Positions 44,901 to 55,400 are shown, numbered from the stretch's first letter. The stretch is DNA of 64,000 bases from Apostichopus japonicus (GCF_037975245.1 NC_092571.1:14133417-14197416), one strand, 5' to 3'. Notes: generated by a model not told the origin, from the letters alone. Numbers and translations: made by a program.

Positions 44901-45367
44901 GCCCCGAGTCTGTCAAGACCCGAGTCTGGGACACAGTTAAAGTCTCCGACCATGACACATGGTGCACTACCAGGAACAAAGGAAGGTAGCGTGTTAAAAA
45001 ATTCTCGTCTAGCAGAAGGCCGATTGGGAGCATACACATTGCAAAGGGAGATGTTACCCTGTGGATACTTCAATAGAATGCAAACCAATCGGCCCTCGTG
45101 ATCCGTCTCCACCCTAGTGGCAAAACCCGCCTGACGAGGTGACAGAAGGATGACAGTGCCACAGGATGAAGACGAACCAAACGAATCATGCAGCCCACCA
45201 CCCCACTCATAAGCCCATAGAGGGACATCTTCTTCCAAAATATGTGTTTCTTGCAGGCAAACGCAGTCGACCTCCATTGAAATACAATATTGGAAAATGC
45301 GACTGCGCTTGCGATGATCCCTCATGCCATTGACGTTGAAAGTGGCAACTGAAAATGTATGGGCCAT
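41975..45367 (-). CDS. LINE A ORF2: APE endonuclease and reverse transcriptase
   Basis: This 1130-aa polyprotein nicks target DNA and primes reverse transcription there. Endonuclease (residues 1 to about 235): F-N-V-N-G near 10, Q-E-T-H near 39, V-G-D-F-N near 140, S-D-H-D near 227. Reverse transcriptase: G-K-S-P-G-S-D-G-L-P near 448, L-D-Q-Q-K-A-F-D near 578, R-Q-G-C-P-L-S-P near 637, and catalytic Y-A-D-D near 680. A C-terminal CCHC-type motif (C-P-R-T-G-C-D-S-L-E then H-V-F-W-H-C) lies near 988. The ATG at 45367 was chosen because it immediately precedes A-H-T-F-S-V-A-T. It lies 20 nt after the ORF1 stop and in another frame, so reinitiation is likely. All key residues are intact. Confidence 0.93.
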   Translation of the reverse strand: MAHTFSVATFNVNGMRDHRKRSRIFQYCISMEVDCVCLQETHILEEDVPLWAYEWGGGLHDSFGSSSSCGTVILLSPRQAGFATRVETDHEGRLVCILLKYPQGNISLCNVYAPNRPSARREFFNTLPSFVPGSAPCVMVGDFNCVPDSGLDRLGAPVSASPDAGITELDRFTSAHLLADVWRHMHPCSKAYTWVRPNGEDASRIDRVYAPVSFKFSGCETLSCPLSDHDTVVARFVLPSFFPIGRGLWKLNCRILGEAEFRQGFETRYKGWQTLKPAFASTSQWWDDVKLLIKRFAIQYCVTRARRRREHFSKLCAEVKFGDPSAVIALQSYLDEKYHGARVRARVEAVEAEERPSLRFYQSVSSSACDRRVPSVRATDGTVVSDPHGIVRVYKDYYLSLFTRGSVDLSAQADLLRGISKTVPHDVNDILGGGITTVELWKALSKMKNGKSPGSDGLPREFYRTFWALIGPDLRAVFEDAFQNGLLNQSQRLGMITLLPKSGDPLDPHNKRPITLLNVDYKLLAKALCNRLALAMPHLVGDLQTCAVKGHCIQQNLWLMRDLTDFVIERDLPCALVSLDQQKAFDMVDRGFLMNVLETFQLHPVFRKWISVLYQDSFSSVIVNGFCSEVFNVERGVRQGCPLSPLLYVLFSESLSRLLERDSRLVPFVVPGGAKVKCVQYADDVTCVISSLGSFRALSQDLSIFERATGAKLNPEKTKGLRLGSWRYRDLPFGASWSDQNIKINGIWFGYDAPCDVTWNERAEVLESRLETFGTRWLSILGKVTVVNRFLSPILWYPGAVYPIPHRVLVRLERAIFSFIWSGGTELVKRAVMYQKLEKGGLGVVHLGSKLTFLLFKQLFVAVTDPGLPCSYFVRFWGGLHLRRWVPALFSNREPHSSTPNRVVRVICSALIELPPVDLSQPALVHISLRDRALNAIFVQGRHSAEVWRSVHSRLNGGRLRDLAWRIAHGALVTNLKRYHWRLGDGLCPRTGCDSLESTAHVFWHCCFVVNLWEWFQTWTDRVTGDRSWSVGQGFILYGVDPPVCSVAVLHRIIFVCSIVKKHVWRNRCDVVFRGKFATWRAVLEAVKSDIRLQIEGDFRRLSGAAFFGRWCAGEGFFVSIRAGRPFVFF

Positions 45368-45387
45368 GAGAGGGCAATGAGGCAAAA

Positions 45388-46506
45388 CTACGCCGACGAC
45401 GATTCTGTAAGCTTCAAGCGAGCTCTAGACGACATATCGTCGTCTGAGTCGTCGCTTGAGGCCGACCTTTTTAGAGAGGGTTCCCCCATCTCGTCGTACC
45501 AGCTCGTCCCGGTGGCATGTTTCGGCTCTACGATCACCGAGTCTCCGGAGTCGCTGTCAGACAGAGCCTCCGGAGACCCGATGACTACCGAGTCCCCGGA
45601 GTCGCCGTCGGACAGAGTCTCCGGATCTGGCGATACCGGCGGCGGACTGGGGACGGAACTGGACGAGCTCATGGGGGAAGCTGGTGGAGACTTTCTCGGT
45701 GCGGGCACGGGGTTAGGGTCTGCAACTACGGGGGAGGGTGAACCAGGTGCGGAAGGTGAATCCTCACCCGGTTCCCCCTCCTTGCGTGGAGCTTCCTCCG
45801 AGGCAGTAGGTGCGTCAGAACTGTGCGACTTTTCTTGACCCCTGCTCTTTGTCATAAATACATAAGAGGAGGGACAAGCGCGAAAAACATGTCCCTCCTT
45901 CCCACAGAGTGAGCACACAACTTCGCTTGGGCAAGCAGAGGCATCATGCCCAAGACGAAGGCAGCGCCCACACTTTTTGTTTGGGCAGCCCTTGGCTTCG
46001 TGCCCGGTCTCTCCACACCTGAAGCAGGTGCGGGGCTGACCGGGATAGCGCACGTGAGCTTTATGCCCTGCAATAAACAGGAAGGAGGGAATGTCCTGCT
46101 TTAGGTCGATCCGAACCTGTCGGTGCCCGTTCAAAACCCCAGGGGCCTGTGCGTAGGAGCACATTTTGGTAGCCTTGACAGCCCCAAACCGACCTAAAAC
46201 AGTTGCGACAAGTTCCTGACGCACCTCTAGTCCTACGTGGATGACAGTTACCCATACGGAACGTTCGTATGGCGTAACTGTCAAACCATCGACATTACTC
46301 AGCAACGTGACACCCTTCTGCCGGGTCACGTCACTGGTGAATCGTAAGTCATACGTGTTACGACCCTGGAGAGCCTGCAAAGCGTCAACCTCTCCAGGAA
46401 CCGCAACACCCTTACTCTTCAAAATACTGAACACTTGGACCGGTGGAACCGCTTGTTCACCGGTAAAAGTTAACTTAACAATACGGCTATCACGGCGCGA
46501 CGCCAT
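45388..46506 (-). CDS. LINE A ORF1: three-knuckle RNA-binding protein
   Basis: This is a 372-aa nucleic-acid-binding protein of the retrotransposon particle. The N-terminal part (residues 1 to about 155) contains V-K-L-T-F-T-G-E-Q and V-T-P-Y-E-R-S-V-W-V-T-V, possibly an RRM-like fold. Three CCHC knuckles follow: C-F-R-C-G-E-T-G-H-E-A-K-G-C near 160, C-G-R-C-L-R-L-G-H near 179, and C-S-L-C-G-K-E-G-H near 198. The C-terminus is Pro/Ser-rich and then acidic (D-D-S-D-D-D). The ATG is in context M-A-S-R-R-D-S. It is uninterrupted and almost identical to ORF1 of element B; the tail differs by a small indel. Confidence 0.92.
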   Translation of the reverse strand: MASRRDSRIVKLTFTGEQAVPPVQVFSILKSKGVAVPGEVDALQALQGRNTYDLRFTSDVTRQKGVTLLSNVDGLTVTPYERSVWVTVIHVGLEVRQELVATVLGRFGAVKATKMCSYAQAPGVLNGHRQVRIDLKQDIPSFLFIAGHKAHVRYPGQPRTCFRCGETGHEAKGCPNKKCGRCLRLGHDASACPSEVVCSLCGKEGHVFRACPSSYVFMTKSRGQEKSHSSDAPTASEEAPRKEGEPGEDSPSAPGSPSPVVADPNPVPAPRKSPPASPMSSSSSVPSPPPVSPDPETLSDGDSGDSVVIGSPEALSDSDSGDSVIVEPKHATGTSWYDEMGEPSLKRSASSDDSDDDMSSRARLKLTESSSA

Positions 46507-46773
46507 GATACCGCAAGGTGGCTAGGCCACGGAGGAGCAAGAAACGAACCAAAACAAAAGTAGTGACAGTAAAGTAAGAACAATATGTTGAAAACAAAAC
46601 AACGCCTATAGCACGCACGCACGTACTAACAGAAAATACTACTCCCGCCTGGCGGGAAGCACAGTACAGTACAGTGCAAAACAGTATAGGTTAATATAGT
46701 AGAGTGTAGTATATGGAGAGCGAGAGCAAAAAACACGTCTGCACTCCACGAAAGCCAACTGAGAATATATAGA

Positions 46774-47053
46774 AAGATGCTTCTAACTGTTATTAATTAC
46801 AATGTTGTGTATATTTCACACTCATATACGCTCTCTGTCCTTCTTTACGTCTTTGTCGACTGCTTTCTACAAAGAATCCTGACAACAACAAATATGAGAG
46901 TGTGCCGTAATATTTCCAGAACACACTACCCAGTAACTGAACAAGAATAATGGGTTTTAATTTGCCTATCGAATTTTGCTTTACAGAAAACAGATGTGAT
47001 TAATACTGATGACATAAATATTTTCAGATTGAATTAATGACAAGGAACATAAC
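46774..47053. other. Stretch with a direct repeat flanking the downstream MITE
   Basis: 46915-47005 is directly repeated at 47940-48020 (shared CACTACCCA, TACTGAACAA-like, GGGTTTAATTTG-like and TTGCTTTACAGAA phrases). No gene recognised. Confidence 0.5.
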
Positions 47054-47057
47054 TTAA

Positions 47058-47916
47058 AGGGTTCCAGGACAACTCCCCGGGTCAACCCCCCCCCCGGACA
47101 ATTCCCACTCCGGACAATTCCCAACCATGACAATTCCCCCCGGACGATTTCTCCCCGGACAATCCCCCTCCTCGGAAATTTCGACGATTGATTGACAGCC
47201 GATGGAGGCTGGGGTTAGGCTATTAGTCCAGTAAAAATGAGGGTGAAGCTAGAACTAACTACAACAGAAGATTCATGTGCTCATATTGTTGTTGTGTCCC
47301 CACTGAAGCGTGACTGCATATATTCCTTTTGCCTCTGACAAGGAATATAAAAAAAGAGTCGAAGAAAAGTCTACCAGGAAACAAACGCAGCTATAGTGCG
47401 CAGAAAATGTTAAGGTTATCTAGTTTTACTACGATGCAAAAGTATTACATTGGTAGCGTGACAGGACGAAAGTGGTAATTCAGATCTCTATGTAAGTAGA
47501 CCAAAGTAAACCAATATCTCACACCTGGAAAAATTAAGCGAGAGTCTCTCTCTACAGGGTAGACATGGTTTGCACACAGAAAACGGAAATAAATAAATAT
47601 ATCACCAATGCACGAGAATCTCACACGAAGATACTCGTTGTTCGTTTCTTTAACTTCGCGATAATTTTGTTTTCTCAGATGAGTTGGGCCCATTGGTTAT
47701 GTTAATATAAAATAATATAGTACGCTCGCAATGTTTTATTGGTAGCTAGCGTTATAAAATCGTCCCAATTTGGTGCTCCCGATTGACAATCATCTGTGGG
47801 TCAATAGTGTCCGGGGGTAATTGTCCGGTGGGGAGTCGACCGGGGTGGGAATTCTCCAGGTGGAGTTTTCTCTGGTGGGAATTTTCCAGGGTGGGTATTA
47901 CCTGTCCAGTAACCAG
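47058..47916. mobile_element. MITE with TTAA flanks and short subterminal repeats
   Basis: An 859-bp segment lies between TTAA at 47054-47057 and TTAA at 47917-47920. The outer ends are inverted (GGTTCCAGGACA at the left, GGTTACTGGACA at the right as reverse complement). Each end carries several copies of a roughly 14-nt unit of the form CCGGACAATTCCC, in opposite orientations. A TTAA target suggests piggyBac-like mobilisation. Coding capacity is absent. The boundaries rest on the TTAA and short inverted repeats. Confidence 0.6.
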
Positions 47917-47920
47917 TTAA

Positions 47921-48909
47921 AGAGTGTGACGTCGTATAACCAGAATACACTACCCACTTACTGAACAAAAAGTGGGTTTAATTTGACTTTCACACGTTGC
48001 TTTACAGAATTTTCACGTGGTTAAATATAAAAATAATACTGATTCAATTAAATATTACTAAATAACTTACTAACTGACAATGTATTGCAGGTTCTCGTAA
48101 TACATGGATGTGAACTGAAGATAGTAAAGGTAGCGAAAAGAATGTCGCTCGTTCCATTATTTAAGTATGCCATGAACTCACCCTATATCTTCACAGATTC
48201 GATACACAACAAACCCACTGAAATAATAACAGTCCAATTTCCTTACAAGAACATGTTACTTCAACTAACTCACTACACCATTCTTTAAAGACTATAGGTA
48301 GTGCCCTCGTTATATCAATACTTGCTAACTTTTCAATGGCTCTTATGTCAAATCCTATGTGAATCATCCATCTTCCATGTAATATAACTAGCATATGTTC
48401 TAATGTTCGCCACTGCATGCAGTTCTCCGTTCCTTTAAATTACATAATATGAAGACTATTTATCAACACAACAAGGCTTCACTGTAACACTATAATAAAG
48501 TACACGCGTGTTTGTACGATAGCGTTGAAAGTTCACAAATATGAACCAGGCAAAGACAGGTATGCCAGGAGGTGCCTGCAAAATGGAGCTTGGGGTCAGG
48601 AAAAAGATGTCCCTTGACCATACCCACCAGCCCACGGACTTCAGAGCAACGCGTGCAAGAAAACACTTTGAAAGAGCTAAAAGTCATATTGGATTAAAAT
48701 TGTGTATTTTAACAATAACATGGAACAAGCAGTTAGTACAGTACATTGATTGTGTTGGTGCGGTTAAGTATTCGGAAATTGTACTTAGTCTGAAACATTT
48801 TCTAAGGGGGTGGGGTATTTTTATATGTTAGGCAATGACTTTCAAAATAATTAATACAGTTGTTGTTTTTTTGCGTACACGGTTAATAAAATAAATGATA
48901 AAGACCCAC
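47921..48909. other. Intron-like stretch 3' of C2
   Basis: 48060-48909 is paralogous to 11690-13078. No transmembrane exon was recognised. The short frames here have no domain. Confidence 0.4.
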
Positions 48910-49750
48910 CTGGATTACTTTTAGAGATGTTAAATTCACATCTGTCCGAATACGGCGGTGTAGAAAGGGACGCCAGCGTTTCCTGTGTAGCGATGCATCC
49001 AACAGTTGAGTTCTGATCACAAGACGTAACGTAAATAGAAAGCTCTTGAATACCGTTATCATCCGTGTAATGTTTCTGAAAATCACAGCCCTCGGGCTCG
49101 ATCATTTCCAGATTTATCGTTGGAAACCCGTTTGTTATTGAGCACGATAAAGTTACGTGGTAGGAACCAGATGGGGATGAGGAGGGGCCTTGACAAACAA
49201 GAGGTGTAGGAGGCTGGTAGACTGTAAAGAGATGATAGGTGTGATGAGAGTAAAGAGTATACGAAGAGTCATCATCAGTCAATGACAGATGATAAGTACC
49301 AGCATCCTGTCGTTGAAGGCTTAAGATGGAGAAAGAGAAATTAACCTTAGTAATGTTAGGCCAGTAGTAGGACCGATCTTCCTCGATATATTCTACTTTT
49401 ATTTGAAATAAATATCGATTGACTGTCTGATTCGGTCTGATTTGTACACCGTTGAAGGAGTAAGTTGGTTTAGAGGGAACGTCTCCATTAGTACGTCTGG
49501 TAAAGTTCATCGCTACTCGCAAACCATATATATATATAGATCCATATATGGTTTTGATATATAATTCAATATTGTCTTCATTAACTTGAATATCCGGGAA
49601 CGAGAAGTCACAAGCTAGCATAGCGTAGCATTCCTTTGAATTTATTGTTTGTCCTTCTGTGCAGTGATAGTTACAACCGATTACGTTACAAGTATATAAT
49701 ACCAGGAAGATGGCAAGATGAAAGAACTTTGAAACAATGAAACCATCCAT
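48910..49750 (-). CDS. Intact Ig-superfamily receptor exon, locus C2
   Basis: This is the best-preserved host gene part in the window, with 280 complete codons from the ATG at 49750 to a GTGGGT donor at 48909 (phase 1). Residues 1-25 form a signal peptide (H-L-A-I-F-L-V-L-Y). The V-like domain has Cys at 26, 30, 41 and 47, sequons N-F-T, N-Q-T and N-I-T, and the strand D-A-G-T-Y-H-L at 149-155 with no canonical Cys. The second domain (about 178-275) has Cys at 186, 203, 222, 244, 252 and 271. The pair L-S-C-S-I-T and V-G-C-I-A-T resembles a canonical B/F-strand disulfide. Reading into the intron adds a short hydrophobic tail. A cell-surface recognition role is inferred; the ligand is unknown. 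Confidence 0.8.
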
Positions 49751-51163
49751 GTTTTAATAACTAACGATTTTTAAAGTTGTCAAACGTCGCAGACGTGCGT
49801 TTGTGCCTATATTTGTATGAAAACTCATATAGCCTAGAGATAGAAAGTGATCTTTGTTACAACGCGCATGCGTTAATTCCTTTCAACTGTGCCTGTCTGG
49901 AAAATATATTTCCGACGTGACAACATGCACGCACGAGTGTGTGTCGAATTTTACACATCGCTTTCATTGTTGTATTTTTAACTTGAGCAGTTATATTAGC
50001 TAAGAAGTAGGCTAATGATTTTAATATAACATTGTTATTTAATGACAAACATATTTGTTGAAGGGTGAGTGGAGTGGGAGAAAAAACAGAGAATGAGAAT
50101 GCAACGTGGAGCTTAAAATGAAGCACTGACAGGGCATCAGCATATAGACATTATCTTCATCATGTTAAAGTGATACATTTATCAAAAACGGAATGACTAT
50201 ACCTGAAAGTGATGATGCTCTTACGTGAAACCTTGAACTTAAATCGTTAGCATTCTATTTTAATCTGCTCTGGTGATCTGACGAGTGAATTCAACATGTG
50301 ATGCAACAGTGTAGATAAGAGCTTATCAGCAATTGAAGGCTAAAGTATCATCTTCCAAATGAGATATTAACAACAAATCCGGATTTACTATTATGTTGTT
50401 TTTTTTTTTTTTGGCTTTATATTTCACGACCAGGGGAATAAATATATTCATGGTTCTCGATCATCCGCATCGAATTACTTTTAGTGTTACTTTATCACAG
50501 TTTAAATGCAACAGGCTCGTGGATTCATATGGTAGGAAGATTAGTAAAACGCCACTTACAAATGTTAAGCCTTTATTTACCTTCCACTGCTTTTTCGGTA
50601 GATTCCGTCACCTTCAATATTGAATAATTTCTGGAATATAATTAATCACATTGTTCATTGTGCCGTTATCGGGTAGCTTATATTTACTATGCACACCTCG
50701 ATAACGAGAGTCCCAGTCGGCTTAGAACTCAATTCGTTTCCAAAGAATATTGCAAAACTTTGTCAAAGAACTGAACATCAGTCTCCATTTCGATGGTCCT
50801 CTAACCCACCTTATCTAATAACCATCCGTATATAATGGTAGTTCTATAATGTGGAAATATATTCAAATTCACTTCAGAAAACGAAAAAAACACATGATGT
50901 CATCTTTGTTAAGGAATAGTTAAAGTGGTTTCTTATGAAACTGTATTTTTCGCAAACAACTAATCATTTGGATATTTCTGTCCGTTTTTTTTCAATCAAA
51001 GTAACTTCTTACATCAATGCATGTAAGGAATTTTAACATTTACAGTCACGTTTTGCCAGATGTTTTAATGATTTTGATTACTCTGAACATGTGTCTCTAA
51101 CACTCGACGGCTTTTATTCATACATAGATAGGTATGAGTAGATAAATGTTAGGTAGAGCTTAC
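49751..51163. other. Gene-free stretch between C2 and D2
   Basis: The first 100 bp would hold the C2 promoter. A weak TATA-like ACAAATATAGG (minus, about 49806-49816) lies 55-65 bp upstream of the ATG, which is suggestive only. Nothing else recognised. Confidence 0.35.
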
Positions 51164-51549
51164 CAAATAGACGGATATTTAGGATTGAGAAATCAAAGTT
51201 AAAAAAGCGATCCCGATGTTCACGATAAAGGTATTCAATTTAGAATAGATAACGATCATAAGTAAGATCCTCATTCCGCCAGAACATTCCAGAGTAAAGA
51301 AATGGAGCTCGAAGAACATCATCATCGGTAGCCAGCTCGGTGAAGTTCAAATCTAATCTATATACATATAAATATATATGGAAATGAAATATTTGGAAAC
51401 GATAAGTCACAGTCTACTACCACATAACAGTCTGTTGAATTTACTGTAGGTCCATCTTGACAGTGAGAAACACAATCAATATCTTCCGAAAATGAAAATG
51501 TGATCAGAAAAATTAAAAAAAAACAGTGTAAAACAGGTACAAATCCCAT
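51164..51549 (-). pseudogene. Ig-superfamily locus D2, V-like exon pseudogene
   Basis: It starts with an ATG and a good signal peptide (L-H-C-F-F-L-I-F-L-I-T-F-S-F-S), then C-V-S-H-C-Q-D-G-P, T-D-C-Y and D-C-D-L-S-F. A TATA-rich run at about 51355-51375 shifts the frame. The second part (L-D-L-N-F-T-E-L, F-L-Y-S-G-M-F-W, Y-D-R-Y-L-F) has a TAA where relatives have a Gln codon (Y-L-F-Q-V-E-Y), and a deletion removes the D-A-G-T-Y region before the donor GTAAGCTC. Three independent lesions make it a clear pseudogene. Its 5' flank matches D1. Confidence 0.75.
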
Positions 51550-53073
51550 ATTGTGACAATTATTCTCAGTAAATATGATGCATTTATTGCAAAACTTCGC
51601 GCATCTGTCTGTAAAGCGAGGAGCGCTGTTTATGAATCAAAACAAGGAGTCGTTCTTAAGAAACACCCGTGCATTCGCACATGTGTGTGTTTTCATTTGA
51701 ATAACATATGTGCTGATTCAAAATGAAAATGACCAGCCTGACAATGATTTTATTTATGGCTACGTGACAATAAAAATGTATTTAACTTGTAGTTTCGAGA
51801 GAAGGAAGTCGGCTGATGTCTGTAGTTTTTTAATAACGTTTTAACTTGTAATCTTACTGGATGCAAAACAGTTGAGATCGCTCGGATGATTTTATTTTAT
51901 GCAAGTCAAACACGTATTGAATTCCCTGTGTCTGCATTACTGTAAGAAATTATAATGCGTTAAGCGTTTAAAGTATGCAATTGATTGTCGAGTCTCGTAA
52001 ATATTACATAGTGACTATCTAACTTAACCAGAGTTGTTATACGTATCTATTAAAAACAGAAACATATCTTTGAGGCTAAAATGAGGAATCCTTTGACGCA
52101 AGTTTTTCTATTTCAACAACTTTATATCGTACCGATTATTACTCAAAATAAGATGATTGTAAGTAATCAAGGGGAGGCAACCCTCATAGACTTTAGCAAA
52201 CATTGTCCTTTTTTTTACAGTCGTACACAGTAGGCAACGCAGGTAATTGTAGCAATATATTGTAATATTTTAGAGAGAATGTTTCATATGTTTTTCTTTT
52301 AGTTTCCAAAGTTTCCAACATGGTAAACAATATTATCATGTATGTGGGACTTACAAACCGACCATTTGGTTGCATAGTTTTTCTTCTACAATTCAATGCT
52401 TTGGCCGAATGATCCAACAACGATGTGGAGTGCATCCTGAGCAGAGAGAAGTGAAGTGCGGGAAGTTACTCGTCCAGGGGGTGGGTTGTATCTTCCATGC
52501 AGCCCCCCTCCCGTCCCGCCAACCCAGAACACTTTTCAATGAATTTGATGACTATTAAAAATAATAGCCGAAAGAACCTTATGAATATCACGTGGTTTGA
52601 AGTAGAGATCTCGTTCATGACAATAGTCCATCATTAATCGATCACAACTTTGTTACGTCATTTCAGATGTTACAATTTAAAACAGAAACGATTCTAAATT
52701 ATTTTTTGATTTGTGTTAAATGCGTTTCATTTTGAAATCACATAAAACGATTAATCCACAGTGTAATTATCAATTGGTTAATAACCTATAAGGATTACAT
52801 GTTCAGATCCTTTGACTTATTCAATTACCTTTCTACATTCAGGTGTGGGGCACAGGGGACCTGTGCATGACTCATTTTATACAATGTCCCTGTCGATTCT
52901 TATGGCTTTATCATGTAAAACTGGTAAAGGTGGTTACCAAATTATCAATAATAATTTATGACCAGGTTTCGCCAATTATATCGTACATATTTCAACTTGT
53001 GTTTCGGTGTTATAACACACTTCAGTTTATACTGATGGCTGTATATTATTCAAAGTACAAACTGATATTTCAG
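51550..53073. other. Gene-free stretch
   Basis: 51550-51740 is the D2 5' flank, paralogous to 15266-15480. The rest is AT-rich with no recognised gene. Confidence 0.4.
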
Positions 53074-54480
53074 GGGGGGGGGGCGGAATAACCACTGTTA
53101 AGCTTTGCAAGTCCCCGGGTTCGGACGGGCTTCCGAGGGAGTTCTAAAGAACATTTTCAGCTATAATTGGACATGATATCAGAGCTGTCTTCGAAGACGC
53201 CGTCCAAAACGCACTGTTAAACCAAAGTCAACGTCTGGGAATGATCACTTTGCTGTCCAAATCTGGGAACCCCTTTGGGTCCTCGTAACAAGCGCCCGAA
53301 AACCTTGTTAAATGTGGATTACAAGTTGTGGATGAATGTGGATCAGAATATCAAAATTATTATATATGGTTCGGCTACGATGCATCTTGTGATATCACCT
53401 AGAACGAGAAAGCTGAGGTATTTGAGAGCAGCCTCAACCTTTAGCATCCGCTGGCTTTCGATCTTGGGGAAAATCACCGTCATTAGTCGTTTGTTTCGCC
53501 CATCTTGTGGTACCCGGACGCGGTGTACCCAATTCCGCGTTGCGTCCTGGTGCGGTTGGGGGGAGCGATATTTTCATTCATTTGGTCGGGTGGTACCAAA
53601 AACTTGAGAAGGTGAGGGGGGGGTAGGAGTGATTTATCTGGGAAGTAAATTGACCTTTTTTGTTATTTAAGTAAATGTTTGTAGGGGGAACTGACCCAGG
53701 GTTGCATTGTTTATATTTTTTACGATTTTGGGGCGGGTTGCACTTGTGTCGATGGGTCCCGGCGCTGTTTAGCATCAGAGAACCACATCCTCTCTTTATG
53801 AGTTACTCCCTGTTAAACTGTCACGGTCGGCCCTCGTTCACAGTTCCTTGCGGGAAAGTGCCTTGAATGCAGTATTTGTACAGGAACGTCATCCTTCCGA
53901 AGTATGGCGAACAGTGCATTCAAGCCTGAATAGTTGCCGGCTCCAAGATCTAGCTTGGAGAATTGCACACGGTGCCATTGGTGACCAATCTGAAAAAGGA
54001 AAAGGTATCATTGGCGATTGGGTGATGGACTGTGCCCAAGGACCGACTGTGACAGCTTAGAGAGTACTGCCCATTTTTTCTTTTTGGCATTGTTCCTTTG
54101 TTTTAAGCTTGTGGGAGTGGTTTCAGACTTGGACCGACCGTATTCATGGTCGGTAAGACAGGGCTTTGTTTTATATGGGGTTTGTTCTGTTGCTGTGTTG
54201 CACCGTGTAGTGTGTGTCTGTGCTGTTTTGAAAAAGCGTATTTGGAGGAATAGATGCAATACAGTTTTAAGGGGAAAATTTACCAGTAGGCAGGCAGTCC
54301 TAGAGGCGGTCAAGTGTGGCATTCGCCTTCAGGTCGAAAGTAATTTTCGCCTTTTTTGGACGCCGGTCTGCTGGGGAGGTGTGCTTTGTTTTGCTGCGTG
54401 CTGGTAGTCCCTTTGCTTTTTAAATGTTGGTGGTTGGTTGGGGGTTTGCCTCTGCTAGTCGGTGGGCGTGTTTCTTCGTC
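53074..54480 (+). mobile_element. Truncated Tx1-like LINE (ORF2 part)
   Basis: It starts after a G9 run at GGCGGAATAACCACTGTTAA, equivalent to about 60643 in element B. It has large internal deletions (the palm domain is skipped between about 53325 and 53335) and carries decayed frames reading R-W-L-S-I-L-G-K, L-A-W-R-I-A-H-G-A and a zinc-motif remnant C-P-R-T-D-C-D-S-L-E-S-T-A-H. It ends in 3' UTR-like sequence (GGTGGGCGTGTTT) without the terminal hairpin. Not functional. Confidence 0.75.
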
Positions 54481-55400
54481 AAAATGCCAATGCATAGCAT
54501 AACCTTTCATCTAGGCAAACCAGGTGTGTACAATTCGCCTGCCCCTTCAGAAACAACATGTCTTCATTACTGCATATTTATTCTCGTATCGCTATTTCAT
54601 TGTATTGAGAAGAATATGGTTCGGTATCGATGAACGATCAATTTAACAACTCATTGCAAGATAGCTTGGTGGTGAATGGGATGGCGTAGCCTACAGTAAA
54701 ATTACAATCGGTTCGTCGGCTTGTATTCTGGTTGGGTGAATGAAGGACCTACGGACGGGCCGACCGTTTTTACTTTAGTAGATGTTTCGTGTTCAGTTCG
54801 GGGTGTGTGTGTGTGTTTTTTTATTGGGGAGGGGGTCGGTTCAGGTGGGTAGTGTGTGTGTGTGTAATTGTTAATTGCTGATAGTTTAGTTAAAGTACGG
54901 GTAGGGTTTGGTGTTTAGTGCATTTTACGCAGTGACGTTCGTGGATCACGTTACAGCACATTAAAGTTACCAACAACTATCGGTTTCAAACCACTGGGTG
55001 AACCATATTACGCAAATACCCCACTAAATGAGAATATCAGCATATAGGCCGGTGGATTGGCCTCGTAGGCGCTGTAATAATACTGCCCACAGTCGTTCAT
55101 GAGGAATTAATTTCGGATATTGATGATTGAGCATTGTTTTTTAAGTTCCTTAGATCTGAAAACTATACAGTGATCCCTTTAATTACGTACATAATATAGT
55201 TTTCTATTAATTTTAACTCTTCCTAATCTTTTCTTGTTCTGTTCCTCTTGTACTTGTTCGTGCTCTCTATAGCCTGCTTTGCATGGCTGTAGGTGATAGG
55301 TAGGGTGGACGGGGCGAGGTCATCTTTGCATTCAAAGAATTGTTGTTTCTTCTTTCTCTTTTTTTCAGTTATCTTCTTTGATTCTCCTCTCTTATATGCT
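54481..55400. other. Stretch with a possible divergent Tx1-like 3' end
   Basis: 54900-54961 ends with GTGACGTTCGTGGATCACG and TTACAGCAC, resembling the LINE terminus GTCACGTAAAAAGCAC, and is preceded by G/T-rich sequence like the LINE 3' UTRs. It may be the end of another subfamily. GT dinucleotide runs occur near 54806 and 54857. No gene recognised. Confidence 0.35.

Larger units (their letters stand above)
41814..46760 (-). mobile_element. Full-length Tx1-like LINE, element A
   Basis: This is a 4.95-kb non-LTR retrotransposon. The 5' end is AGTTGGCTTTCGTGGAGTGC (at 46760) and the 3' end is GGGTCACGTAAAAAGCAC (at 41814). A target-site duplication TGAGAATATATAGA is present at 41800-41813 and 46760-46773. 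It contains a 254-bp 5' UTR, ORF1, ORF2 and a 160-bp 3' UTR with a terminal hairpin. Both ORFs are uninterrupted, and the paired element B is very similar, so transposition was recent. The architecture (CCHC ORF1, APE endonuclease, YADD reverse transcriptase, C-terminal zinc motif) fits the Tx1 branch of the L1 group. Clade assignment is by motif only. Confidence 0.9.

Noticed and set aside
44487-45101. A 204-codon antisense frame over LINE A ORF2, with a matching 204-codon frame at 59613-60227 over LINE B
   Set aside because: The match only reflects the near identity of the two LINEs. The sense frame has clear catalytic motifs and the antisense product has no domain.
45359-45838. Antisense frame of 159 codons opposite the acidic C-terminus of ORF1 (also 58891-59355 in element B)
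   Set aside because: Low-complexity product created by the Ser/Asp/Pro-rich sense coding sequence; no independent support.
49800-49820. TATA-like ACAAATATAGG upstream of C2
   Set aside because: The spacing to the ATG is plausible, but the motif is weak in AT-rich DNA and no paralogous promoter conserves it visibly. Mentioned only in the gene-free stretch entry.
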